This document shows, one piece after another, positions 8,517 through 17,412 of a stretch of 64,000 nucleotides of DNA (position 1 is the stretch's first letter; each line of letters starts with the position of its first letter). Both the position numbers and the translations under genes were made by a program. This stretch comes from CAJQLB01 sp905479065 (lineage in GTDB: Bacteria > Bacteroidota > Bacteroidia > Flavobacteriales > Flavobacteriaceae), in NCBI GenBank assembly GCA_943846735.1, contig OX044364.1, forward strand, positions 682,001-746,000, written 5' to 3'. Under the pieces are notes generated by a model, which had not been told where the DNA came from, did no database searches, and was given only the letters and a program-made list of their open reading frames with translations.

Positions 8517-9587
8517 ATGAAAAAACTACAAACATTGACCTTTCTTTTCATACTCACTGGAGCAAGTGTTTTTGGAAGATCTTCCAATAATGACATCAAA
8601 TTATTTGAGAAAAATTATAACAATTCATTTATTTTCAATGAACAAGGCATCGAATTTGCTATTTTTCTTGACGGTCAATTTGATTTTAATATTAGTTATG
8701 GTCAACATTACAACAGTGTTATAAGTTTTAGTAATTTAAACATTAGCTTCAATACTGGATACAATTATGATTCGTTCGTTCAATACGATGCTTATGGTGC
8801 AGTAATACAAATAGAAAACGTACCTATTTTCTACGATTATTATGGCCGTATCGTGAAAGCTGGATCCGTTAAAATTCGTTACAATAGACATGGGCATGTT
8901 TCAAGAATTGGAGGATTATCTATTTACTACAACAGTTTTAATACTTTGTCTCATTTTAATGGGTTTATAAACACTCTAAACAGACGCTATGTATCCAAAC
9001 CATGGCACTCTTATTATTCAAGACCTCTGATGAGTCTATGTGTTGTTAATGTAAAACCATATCGACGTCACTACTCCCCTGTAAGATATAGATACTACTC
9101 TCCATATCGACATAATTTAAGACCAAAAGTTTCACATAGCTACGTTGATAGAAACACAAGAATAGTGAATACTCGTAAACGAGGTGAACGGTATCGACAA
9201 GACCACAAAGCATCAGAAAATACAAGAAGGTTTTCTGAAAAATTAATGCAACATTCTAACAGAAATACTTCAAAATCTAAAAAAAATACATCAAGAAGTC
9301 TAAGTAATAGGCGAGAATATTTGCAATCTAAACCGCTTATAAACAGTGATTTAAACCATAAAAGTAAAAACACATCGAGGAAAAGTCACTTAAGCAGTAA
9401 TGAAACTACAGAAAGTCAAAACAGCACTAGAACACAAAATAAAAAGTCATCAGCATCAAAACAATCGAAGAAAAAACGGTTTAAAAAAAGTCGTTCTTAT
9501 ACTAAAAAAACTAATTCGAAGTCAAACTTTGCATCTAACTCACAACGCAATAAGAACCGGCGATTAAAAAGGAGTAAAGACAAATAA
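8517..9587 (+). CDS. Secreted or periplasmic protein with a highly basic low-complexity tail, unknown function
   Basis: A 356-residue protein with a signal peptide (KKLQTLTFLFILTGASVFG). The N-terminal half has an aromatic, repeat-like beta-rich pattern (DAYGAVIQIENVPIFYDYYG, IRYNRHGHVSRIGGLSIYY) that I associate with a conserved flavobacterial family of unknown function. From about residue 165 it becomes extremely rich in Arg, Lys, Ser and Asn, a net strongly positive, probably disordered tail of about 190 residues. A longer frame starting with TTG at 8466 exists, but ATG 8517 gives a clean signal peptide. The tail could bind acidic polymers such as DNA, RNA or polysaccharide; this is inference. 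Confidence 0.75.
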   Translation: MKKLQTLTFLFILTGASVFGRSSNNDIKLFEKNYNNSFIFNEQGIEFAIFLDGQFDFNISYGQHYNSVISFSNLNISFNTGYNYDSFVQYDAYGAVIQIENVPIFYDYYGRIVKAGSVKIRYNRHGHVSRIGGLSIYYNSFNTLSHFNGFINTLNRRYVSKPWHSYYSRPLMSLCVVNVKPYRRHYSPVRYRYYSPYRHNLRPKVSHSYVDRNTRIVNTRKRGERYRQDHKASENTRRFSEKLMQHSNRNTSKSKKNTSRSLSNRREYLQSKPLINSDLNHKSKNTSRKSHLSSNETTESQNSTRTQNKKSSASKQSKKKRFKKSRSYTKKTNSKSNFASNSQRNKNRRLKRSKDK

Positions 9588-9612
9588 CCTTGACAACCTC
9601 TATTATAACAAA

Positions 9613-9657
9613 ATCCTCATGTCATGAGGATCACCGTCTTGTGGTACTTATGACATG
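9613..9657. repeat. Nested inverted repeats between convergent genes
   Basis: ATCCTCATG (9613-9621) and CATGAGGAT (9623-9631) are a perfect 9-bp inverted repeat around a single T. CATGTCAT (9618-9625) can alternatively pair with ATGACATG (9650-9657). No T-run follows, so it is not a standard intrinsic terminator, but it sits between two converging genes and may separate their transcripts. Confidence 0.5.
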
Positions 9658-9673
9658 TTGTAAAATGTATCTT

Positions 9674-11128
9674 TCAAAATCTTAAAAGCTTATCAAAAAT
9701 ATGAGAAATATCAAGAGATAGCTTCAACTTATAAACCGTGTATAAATAACTACAAATAATCAAAGAAGACTTCAATACGATATTAATAATGGGATTTAAC
9801 GTAAAGTCCCAAAAATAAAATAAAAGTATTATCACTACAATGAGTCCTAAAGTTTTCAATGAATTGTATGTAAATGGCAACATTTTAAATTTTACAAATA
9901 CTAAGGTTAGTTTAGAAATATTGTAAATGATAATTGCAATAAAACTCGCAACTGCAGCACCATCAATACCATAACTAGGAATAAGTATTAAATTTAAGAC
10001 AACGACCATGATTGCAGTAATAATTCCCAAAATAAGCGCATGCCCGTAATGCTCACTATTAAAAAGAATGGCATTATTGGTGCCACTTACATTATCTGTA
10101 AGTTTTGCAATTCCAACAATAAAAACCACAAAAAAACCATTACGAAATTCTGAAGGAATCATGTCATATAATTGATTCAGATTTAATACGATAAGAACAA
10201 ATATTAATCCGCTTACAATAAATAGGTTTAATGAACTTTTTTGATATAAATCACGTAAGCCTGTTGTGTCCTTATCATTTAATAATTTAGCTGTAATTGG
10301 ATTTGTGATTTGATGCATTGATCGTACGGGCACCGAAATAACAGATGCCATATATATGGCAACCCCATAATACGCCACATTTTCTATTGCATTAATTTCA
10401 CCAATCATAAACTTATCAATTTCTAAAATAACACCACCAATTGATCCAGCCAAAACGATTAACAATGCATATTTAATAATTGATGGAAATTGTGGTATTA
10501 CATCAAAGCTTATCTTGGGTCGTCGTAGGTAAAATGCATATAACATCATGATTAATGTGCGGCATAAATAAATAGCCACGACAGCATAAATAAAATAATC
10601 TACTGAAAACAGGTTAAAATAAATTAATAAAAAAAGAACTAAAATCGCTATTCTATGAAAAAGTTCTTTCATGATATTGCCAAAAACACTTTGCATTTGA
10701 ACCTTAGTCCAAGCATAAAATATTTCAAAATAAGCAAAACATATTGCAGCAATATAAATCAGCCAAACATAATTATGGATAATTGGATTTTTATGCGATA
10801 ATAATTCAGATATCCAGTCATATGATAACCAACCAATAAATCCAATTGGAATAATAAAAATTAACGGGACAAATAACATAAATGTCAAAAAACTATTAAT
10901 ATCATTTTCTGTATTGAATCGTGTATAAAATTTAATTAATGTGTTATGTGAGCCTAACGCGAACAATGGCATCATGATGTTGGCCGATGACAAAATGAAC
11001 GCTACCAATCCGTGATACTCATCAGTCAAGAAATTAGTAAACAAGAAAAGAATATTGATCGCACCAATACCAAAGCCCAAGTAGGTCGTAATTGTATTTT
11101 TAAATGTCTGATTTAAAACTATTCCCAT
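9674..11128 (-). CDS. Oligosaccharide flippase family protein (Wzx/MATE-like)
   Basis: A 484-residue integral membrane protein with about 12-14 hydrophobic spans along its whole length, resembling the MOP-superfamily polysaccharide flippases that move lipid-linked glycans across the inner membrane. Features such as ANIMMPLFALGSHNTLIKF near the N-terminus and EIDKFMIG in mid-protein are typical of the flavobacterial subgroup. It is the last gene of a minus-strand operon (DUF4834, YfhO, glycosyltransferase, flippase; gap to the glycosyltransferase 11 nt), which supports a role in export of a glycan or glycolipid. The substrate is unknown. Confidence 0.85.
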   Translation of the reverse strand: MGIVLNQTFKNTITTYLGFGIGAINILFLFTNFLTDEYHGLVAFILSSANIMMPLFALGSHNTLIKFYTRFNTENDINSFLTFMLFVPLIFIIPIGFIGWLSYDWISELLSHKNPIIHNYVWLIYIAAICFAYFEIFYAWTKVQMQSVFGNIMKELFHRIAILVLFLLIYFNLFSVDYFIYAVVAIYLCRTLIMMLYAFYLRRPKISFDVIPQFPSIIKYALLIVLAGSIGGVILEIDKFMIGEINAIENVAYYGVAIYMASVISVPVRSMHQITNPITAKLLNDKDTTGLRDLYQKSSLNLFIVSGLIFVLIVLNLNQLYDMIPSEFRNGFFVVFIVGIAKLTDNVSGTNNAILFNSEHYGHALILGIITAIMVVVLNLILIPSYGIDGAAVASFIAIIIYNISKLTLVFVKFKMLPFTYNSLKTLGLIVVIILLFYFWDFTLNPIINIVLKSSLIICSYLYTVYKLKLSLDISHIFDKLLRF

Positions 11129-11139
11129 CGCATGTACAA

Positions 11140-12423
11140 TTATTTAATCAACCTTGCTAACATTGATGTTAAATTCTTTCTACTGTATTGTTCGATTCGT
11201 TTTGGATCAACTCTTAACTTATGATTCTGAAAATCTAAAAACATCCCTAAAATGGTTTTTTTAATCAGCTCTTTTTGATGGTATAAAAAATAACTTCCAG
11301 TGTGGGTGTTTTTTAAAATATCAGCAACATCTGATTTTTCAGGGCCAATAGCCAATATGGGTCTATTTGAGGCCATATATTCAAATAATTTACCTGGTAT
11401 GATGTAACTAGTATCCTCAGAATCCTTTTCTATCAGCAATAATATTTGAGATTGTCTCTGATGTCTAATCGCTTCAGAATGTGTCACATATTCCATCACA
11501 TGAACGTGACCTGTAAGATTAAAAAATGCTAAACTTCTTAGTACTTGTTCACTCGTTGCACCTATCAATTTTAATTGAAACAACGAGGCAAAGTCTGGGT
11601 TTTCAATTACGATTTCTGACAAAACTTCCCATAAGATTTGAGGGTTTCTTTCTGATAATAATGAACCAATATGTGCCATTGAAAAAACATCATCAAGAAT
11701 TACATTGTCAATAGTTTCGATATCATATCCGTTTGTAATAACTTCTAAAGGTTGTTGAGTTAGTTGTTGAAATATTATTTTTGTTTTGTCACTTGTAACA
11801 ATAATTTTATCTGCTGTATTCAAAATTAACTTTTCAAGATATCTGTGTTTTCTCCGAGCAAAATACAACAACTTTAGTTGACGATGATAACCAATATTTG
11901 TCCATGGATCTCTAAAATCAGCAAACCAATTTACTTTTGTCTTTAATTTCAAATTTCTTCCAATTAAATGAACACTATGAGGTGGACCTGTCGTGATAAC
12001 AGTATCAATTGAATTATTGGAGATGTATTCTGATAAATACTTTGATGAGGGCTTGATCCAATATTTTCTGGCGTCAGGAATAAAAAAATTTCCTCTAATA
12101 AAAAGCATGAAACACTCTGACAGCGATTGTCCTTTAGCTGCAGTAATAATACCCTTACTAATAGTTTTAGATTTACCTTTTGAGACTACACTAGCCCATT
12201 TGTAAGGTTCAATAATTGGTTGTTTAATGATGGTGATATCTTTCGACACCTCATCCAATAAACTTTCGTCTCGCAATGGGTAACTTGGGTTGGATGGTAC
12301 GAAGACTATTGGTTCAATATTAAATTCCGGTAAGTATTTAATAAATTTTAACCAGCGTTGCACTCCTGGTCCTCCCGCAGGTGGCCAATAATAGGTAATA
12401 ATTAAAACTTTTTTATTATCCAT
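11140..12423 (-). CDS. Glycosyltransferase, GT4/GT-B type
   Basis: A 427-residue GT-B-fold glycosyltransferase. The N-terminus KKVLIITYYWPPAGGPGVQR is the standard acceptor-domain start of this flavobacterial subgroup. The C-terminal half holds the nucleotide-sugar site with IPGKLFEYMASNRPILAIGP, in which the conserved Glu of the ExFxxE-like motif is seen. It is cytosolic or peripheral to the inner membrane. It is preceded by the YfhO gene (27 nt) and followed by the flippase (11 nt), consistent with sequential glycan synthesis and export. Sugar donor and acceptor are unknown. Confidence 0.9.
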   Translation of the reverse strand: MDNKKVLIITYYWPPAGGPGVQRWLKFIKYLPEFNIEPIVFVPSNPSYPLRDESLLDEVSKDITIIKQPIIEPYKWASVVSKGKSKTISKGIITAAKGQSLSECFMLFIRGNFFIPDARKYWIKPSSKYLSEYISNNSIDTVITTGPPHSVHLIGRNLKLKTKVNWFADFRDPWTNIGYHRQLKLLYFARRKHRYLEKLILNTADKIIVTSDKTKIIFQQLTQQPLEVITNGYDIETIDNVILDDVFSMAHIGSLLSERNPQILWEVLSEIVIENPDFASLFQLKLIGATSEQVLRSLAFFNLTGHVHVMEYVTHSEAIRHQRQSQILLLIEKDSEDTSYIIPGKLFEYMASNRPILAIGPEKSDVADILKNTHTGSYFLYHQKELIKKTILGMFLDFQNHKLRVDPKRIEQYSRKNLTSMLARLIK

Positions 12424-12450
12424 ATTACAAGTTACAAGAAAGAATGGACT

Positions 12451-14880
12451 TTAAACTTTCTTTCTGAATTCAAAAAACAAACCACTTATCAACAAAAGCA
12501 ACAAGGTAACAGAGCTCAACATTGTAATCGTACTTCCAATTTCTATTACTTGTGGTTCAAATTTAAATTCAATGACATGATTGCCACTTGGTATTTGTAA
12601 ACCTCTTAAAATATAATTAACGCGTAAATGAGGCACCATTTTACCATCTAAATAGGCATTCCAACCTTGAGCATAATAATTTTCTGAAAAGACTAAAAAA
12701 CCATCATTCAAATTATTTGTTTTATACTTTAAATAATTTGGCTGGTAAGCAACTAATTTGACATTAGCAATAGAGTCTAACCGATAGGCACTCGCACTTT
12801 CAGTCTTAAAAAACTGGCCAAATTCATCTTTGTTTATAACAACATTGTTTTTTACATCTAAAGAATCTAATGACAGTATTTCTTCGTCTGGTGTTTTTAC
12901 AAAAAGGATGTTTTTAATAAACCATGCGTTACCGTGCGCCTCAGAATTTTCATAAGTGGTAGCATTTCCTTCCTCATTTTGAGCAATAATATACTTGGTG
13001 TTTAGCATACTAAGTACACCTAAATGATTTTGAGTAATATAAAAATTAAACACATCATCATAACGCTTCATTTTAGCAGCATGATAACCGTTGAGTGAAT
13101 TATGAAAATATGATGGTTTTGTGTTTCCTGTTGTTAAATCAAAAATTCGATAATGTGTTGTGTCTTTGAGTATTCCTATATCTATTTGATTAGCTTGATA
13201 TGGATTTTGAACTAAAGACGCAGCTACAAAATCTTCATTGTTTACATAACGTCTGTCAACCGCTACCAAATCAAACAGAATTAATATACCTAGTATAACT
13301 AAAAATAAATCTTTTGAAACTTTTTCTTTTAAAAAGAACCAAATAGTCACTGCAGAGACTAATATAAGTATGAGAGTTCGCAATGTGTCATTAGTGAAAA
13401 ATACAATTCTATCAGATTTTACAGCATCAATAAATCCCTGACCGTACGCATCGATAAATCGACCATCGTTATTACCAACAAAATCAAACAATGAATTCTT
13501 AAATATCAAAAGAGTGACGGTTATCCCGAGCGTTATAAATAAGGTATTTTTTAACGCCTTTACTTGTTCTTTTTTATCATGACCTTTAGCAATGAGCTCT
13601 TTTAAACCTAAGACAGCCAAAATTGGAATACACAACTCCAATATTACTTGTATTGAACTCACTGCTCGAAATTTATTGTATAATGGAAAATAATCAATGA
13701 ATAAGTCTGTTAGAAATTCTAAATTCTTACCATAAGATAACAACAATGACATCACAGTGCCTATTATCAACCATCTCTTTTCGGGTCCTTTTACTAGGTA
13801 AAGTGCCAAAATAAATAAAAAGATAACGACAGCACCTATGTAAGCCGGGGCCTCAACTATAGGTTGCTCACCCCAATAAGTTGGCGTTTGTTTTACCTCA
13901 TTTAAAGCTTGTATTGGGGTAGCGCCAAGTTTTTTAAAATACGCATAGGTTTCAGAATTTTTACCTACATTCTCATAACTTCCACCCCCCATAAAACGCG
14001 GAATAAACAAATTTAAGGTTTCAACTTTTCCGTAACTAAAGGCCGTTATATATTCGCGATTTAAACCATTTGTGATTTCCTTTGGTGATTTATCGGGATT
14101 AATCGTTAATTCACTTTTACCTCTAGTACTTTCTTTGACGTATTCTTGAGTGGCTAATAAATTTGTTGCGTTCAATCCAATTGACAATAACACCGCTACC
14201 AACAAAACAACTATTCCTTTAAAGAATTCCACTAAGGCACTATTTTTATATGCTTCAATCAAAAAGACTAATCCTAACACAAGTACCAACAATAACAAAT
14301 AGAAAGTCATTTGGTAATGGTTTGCTGAAAGTTCTAATCCAAGTGCAACTGTCGTCAATAAAAAACCAAAAACATATTTTTTCTGAAAGGTTAGTAAAAT
14401 TCCAGATAACACTAGTGGCATGTATGCAATAGCATGCGCTTTCGCGTTATGACCAACACCCAGTATGATGATTAAGTAAGTGGAAAAACCAAATGCAAGA
14501 GAACCTAAAACTGCAAGTTTATAATCCACTTTTAAAACCAACAACAACACATAAAATCCTATTAAATACAAAAACAAGTAATCCGCAGGACGTGGTAAAA
14601 AACGCAGTACACGATCTATTTTTTTTATGTAATTATTTGGATAGTGTGCGCCTAACTGATACGTCGGCATACCTCCAAAGGCACTATTTGTCCAATAGGT
14701 CTCCTCACCTGTATTTGCACGAAAATCATTCTGTTGTTTTGCCATGCCGATATACTGCATGATATCACTTTGAAATATTTTTTTACCTTGAAGTACAGGA
14801 TTGAAATAGGTCAAAGAAATAATAACAAAACCAAAAATTACAAGAGTATGAGGTAAAAGATTTTTAAGAAAGTATTTCAT
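12451..14880 (-). CDS. YfhO family membrane protein
   Basis: An 809-residue polytopic membrane protein with spans in the N-terminal 450 residues and a single C-terminal span after a large extracytoplasmic domain, a GT-C-like layout. The segments TYWTNSAFGGMPTYQLGAHY and FSENYYAQGWNAYLDGK are conserved in the YfhO family, whose Gram-positive members are implicated in glycosylating lipoteichoic acid; the substrate in Bacteroidota is not known. Being second in an operon with a glycosyltransferase and a flippase, it plausibly transfers a lipid-linked sugar on the periplasmic side (inference). Confidence 0.88.
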   Translation of the reverse strand: MKYFLKNLLPHTLVIFGFVIISLTYFNPVLQGKKIFQSDIMQYIGMAKQQNDFRANTGEETYWTNSAFGGMPTYQLGAHYPNNYIKKIDRVLRFLPRPADYLFLYLIGFYVLLLVLKVDYKLAVLGSLAFGFSTYLIIILGVGHNAKAHAIAYMPLVLSGILLTFQKKYVFGFLLTTVALGLELSANHYQMTFYLLLLVLVLGLVFLIEAYKNSALVEFFKGIVVLLVAVLLSIGLNATNLLATQEYVKESTRGKSELTINPDKSPKEITNGLNREYITAFSYGKVETLNLFIPRFMGGGSYENVGKNSETYAYFKKLGATPIQALNEVKQTPTYWGEQPIVEAPAYIGAVVIFLFILALYLVKGPEKRWLIIGTVMSLLLSYGKNLEFLTDLFIDYFPLYNKFRAVSSIQVILELCIPILAVLGLKELIAKGHDKKEQVKALKNTLFITLGITVTLLIFKNSLFDFVGNNDGRFIDAYGQGFIDAVKSDRIVFFTNDTLRTLILILVSAVTIWFFLKEKVSKDLFLVILGILILFDLVAVDRRYVNNEDFVAASLVQNPYQANQIDIGILKDTTHYRIFDLTTGNTKPSYFHNSLNGYHAAKMKRYDDVFNFYITQNHLGVLSMLNTKYIIAQNEEGNATTYENSEAHGNAWFIKNILFVKTPDEEILSLDSLDVKNNVVINKDEFGQFFKTESASAYRLDSIANVKLVAYQPNYLKYKTNNLNDGFLVFSENYYAQGWNAYLDGKMVPHLRVNYILRGLQIPSGNHVIEFKFEPQVIEIGSTITMLSSVTLLLLLISGLFFEFRKKV

Positions 14881-14909
14881 AAAAAAAATGAAAAAATATT
14901 TTTAGAAAA

Positions 14910-15188
14910 TTAATCAATTTCTTCATAATCTACATATTCACCAACATTTTTCTTAGAGGATGCGTTTTTTCGAGGCATTTTGTCAATAGACGTTTCTCCC
15001 TCTTTTACCTTAGATTCGTTCTTTTGAGGTTTATTGTAACCATGTCCAAATTTCTGTTCTGCTTTTTTTGCCACATAACGAACAAGAAACGGTGCAAATA
15101 ATCTTGAAAGAATTTTCACGCCATACCACACAAGTAGTATTATAAATATTGTTTTTACAAAACCGGTAACGGATGCCGCTTGTATCAT
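14910..15188 (-). CDS. DUF4834 family protein
   Basis: A 92-residue protein with one N-terminal membrane span (residues about 10-32, VKTIFIILLVWYGVKILSR), a basic stretch (YVAKKAEQKFG) and an acidic C-terminus ending GEYVDYEEID. This layout is that of the small DUF4834 proteins of Bacteroidota, whose function is unknown. It is first in the operon with YfhO (29-nt gap), glycosyltransferase and flippase. Confidence 0.8.
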   Translation of the reverse strand: MIQAASVTGFVKTIFIILLVWYGVKILSRLFAPFLVRYVAKKAEQKFGHGYNKPQKNESKVKEGETSIDKMPRKNASSKKNVGEYVDYEEID

Positions 15189-15239
15189 TACTAAAGAATT
15201 TGCTCAAAAATACAATTCTTCCTATTTAAAAAACGTTTA

Positions 15240-15273
15240 TTGGTCATAAAAAAATAATAAAATTATATCTTTG
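15240..15273 (+). promoter_or_regulatory. Bacteroidota-type promoter for the outer-membrane barrel gene
   Basis: TTG at 15240-15242, a 23-nt spacer and TATCTTTG at 15266-15273 match the consensus; the coding ATG is 18 nt downstream, giving a very short leader. Confidence 0.6.
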
Positions 15274-15291
15274 AATTACAACGAAGTCATT

Positions 15292-16188
15292 ATGAAAAAA
15301 TTAGAAATACAGTTTTTACTTATCGTATTTTTTATACCATCTACTCTAATATTTGCTCAATATACAGATGTAATAAACTCCAATCGCCCGGGACTGTCAA
15401 AAAGTGCTTTTTCAGTTGGAACTAAAGTCACCCAATTTGAACTAGGTCCTTATATTGTCAACGAGAAACACACGCCTTTACAGTATGAGGTTTCAGGTTT
15501 TGGTGCTGATTTTGCTGTCCGATATGGTTTCTTATTTGAGCAACTAGAATTAAATATTGAGGGAATATTTCAAAACGACACCTTTACGGATAAACGCTCA
15601 ACTATTCCCCAAGAAAATTCGCGTTCCAATTTTAGAACAATCGCAATTGGCGCAAAATACTTATTGTTGGATCCCTACAAAAATTCTGAAAATAATAAAC
15701 CAAATCTTTACAGCTACCATGCTAACAGAAAATTTAAATGGAAAGAGCTTATTCCTGCAATTTCTATTTACGCAGGTGTAAACATTGACACAAAAAATAA
15801 TCCTTATGTCGCCAACGGTGTTGAAGGGCTTAGTCCAAAAATAATGCTTGCAACCCAACACAACTTAGTGGGTGGATGGGTGGTAGTGATGAATTTTCAA
15901 AAGGACAGAATAGGTTCTGATCAATCAGATTTTCAGTATTTACTTACTTTAACCAAATCTGTTAATCAAAAGTGGGTTGTTTTTGGTGAAACACAAGGTA
16001 TAAAAAGCGATTTTTATGCAGATAATTTATTTCGATTTGGAGGAGCTCACCTATTATCCGATAATTTTCAATTAGACACCGCTGTAACTTTGAATACAAA
16101 AGACACACCTTCTGTCTTTAATATAAGTTTAGGTGCCTCCTATCGTATTGACTTTCATGAAGATAAAAATATTGATGATAATAATTAA
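15292..16188 (+). CDS. Outer-membrane transporter-like beta-barrel (phenol MetA pathway family)
   Basis: A 298-residue protein with a signal peptide (KKLEIQFLLIVFFIPSTLIFAQ) then the conserved NSNRPGLSKSAFSVG segment of the MetA-pathway/transporter family, followed by alternating amphipathic beta strands consistent with a small outer-membrane barrel. Homologues are annotated as transporters, but no substrate has been assigned in flavobacteria. The ATG at 15292 is preferred to an upstream TTG (15271) because it sits directly before the signal peptide and downstream of the promoter. Confidence 0.75.
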   Translation: MKKLEIQFLLIVFFIPSTLIFAQYTDVINSNRPGLSKSAFSVGTKVTQFELGPYIVNEKHTPLQYEVSGFGADFAVRYGFLFEQLELNIEGIFQNDTFTDKRSTIPQENSRSNFRTIAIGAKYLLLDPYKNSENNKPNLYSYHANRKFKWKELIPAISIYAGVNIDTKNNPYVANGVEGLSPKIMLATQHNLVGGWVVVMNFQKDRIGSDQSDFQYLLTLTKSVNQKWVVFGETQGIKSDFYADNLFRFGGAHLLSDNFQLDTAVTLNTKDTPSVFNISLGASYRIDFHEDKNIDDNN

Positions 16189-16262
16189 ATTTTAAGCTAA
16201 ATTTGCTAAATACCATAGGGTCTCGAAGCGAGTCTCTTAAAAAGTGTCAAGTTCAAAATTCT

Positions 16263-17384
16263 ATGATTGAAATTAAAGAAATTTTTAGCAAAAAAGAACT
16301 TAAATCTTTTGTAACGTTTCCTTTTGAGCTTTACAGAAATTGTGATGCTTGGGTACCTCCTATCATTGATGAAGAGTTAAAAACGTTAGATAAAGACTCT
16401 AACCCTGTTTTTAAAAATGCAAAAGCTCATTTTTTTTTAGCGATTAAAAACAATAAAATCATTGGTCGTGTAGCAGCCATTATAAACTGGATAGAAGTTA
16501 ATGAACAAAATATCAAAAAAATTCGTTTTGGATGGTTTGATGTTATCGATGATATTGAAGTAACAAGAGCATTGCTTGATGCTGTGAAGTCAGTAGGTCT
16601 AAAAAATAATCTCGATCATATTGAAGGCCCTATGGGGTTTTCTAATCTAGACAAAGTTGGTGTAGTAACGGAAGGTTTTGATCACATTGCAAATATGATC
16701 ACTTGGCACAATTATCCCTATTATTCACAACATTTTGAACAGCTCGGTTACCATATTGGAAAAGGTTATTCCGAAAGTAAAATGAAATTTGAAAATATTA
16801 AACCAGAATTTTTTTATCGCATTCAAGAACTAGTTAAAAAGCGCTATCAATTAAGACCTATAAATTTTACTTCAACTAAACAAATAGTGCCTTATATCGA
16901 TGATATGTTTGAAGTCTTTTCCAAATCTTATGCTGTTTTGTCCTCATATGTTGATATTAGTCAAGAGCAAAGAACCTATTTCAAAAAGAAGTTCATTGGA
17001 TTTGTCAACCCAGAGTATGTGAAATTTGTTGTTGATAGTAATAATGACCTTGTTGGATTTGGAATTGTTACACCATCATACGCTAAAGCTCTACAAAAAA
17101 TACGAGGTCGTTTATTCCCCTTTGGTATATTTCAGCTATTAAAAGCAAAAAAATATAGCAAGGAGGTGACTTTTTATCTCATAGGGGTGTTACCAGAATA
17201 TCAAAATAAAGGCATTACGGCAATCATTTTTAACGAATTTCATAAAACGTTTTCTAAGAAAGGTATCACGATGTGCATTAGAGGCCCCGAATTGGACGAT
17301 AACGAGGCGATAAACAAGTTATGGAAGAACTTTAAACCTGAAGTTTTTAAACGACGATGTACCTATAGAAAAGCCATCGTATAG
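16263..17384 (+). CDS. GNAT-like acyltransferase family protein
   Basis: A 373-residue cytosolic protein with a GNAT-like core split into two parts: an N-terminal half (FPFELYRNCDAWVPP, IIGRVAAIINWIE, GPMGFSNLDKVG) and a C-terminal half with VTFYLIGVLPEYQNKGITAI, which resembles the acetyl-CoA binding motif A (Q/RxxGxG/A). Flavobacterial homologues of this length are common; a GTP cyclohydrolase label sometimes attached to them has no support here. Upstream codons back to 16203 lack conservation clues, so ATG 16263 is chosen. It converges on the cysteate/serine acyltransferase-like gene (28 nt between the stops). Acceptor unknown. Confidence 0.7.
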   Translation: MIEIKEIFSKKELKSFVTFPFELYRNCDAWVPPIIDEELKTLDKDSNPVFKNAKAHFFLAIKNNKIIGRVAAIINWIEVNEQNIKKIRFGWFDVIDDIEVTRALLDAVKSVGLKNNLDHIEGPMGFSNLDKVGVVTEGFDHIANMITWHNYPYYSQHFEQLGYHIGKGYSESKMKFENIKPEFFYRIQELVKKRYQLRPINFTSTKQIVPYIDDMFEVFSKSYAVLSSYVDISQEQRTYFKKKFIGFVNPEYVKFVVDSNNDLVGFGIVTPSYAKALQKIRGRLFPFGIFQLLKAKKYSKEVTFYLIGVLPEYQNKGITAIIFNEFHKTFSKKGITMCIRGPELDDNEAINKLWKNFKPEVFKRRCTYRKAIV

Positions 17385-17412
17385 AAACAATAACAACAAC
17401 TTTAAAGAAGTC

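Noticed and set aside
9621..9634. The bases CATGAGGATCACC resemble the MS2 phage coat-protein operator
   Set aside because: The 3' arm needed to close the MS2 hairpin (CCATGT) is absent, so the match is chance.
16212..16235. A small hairpin, TCTCGAAGCGAG, upstream of the GNAT-like gene, considered as terminator or tRNA remnant
   Set aside because: Only a 4-5 bp stem, no T-run and no tRNA arms around it.
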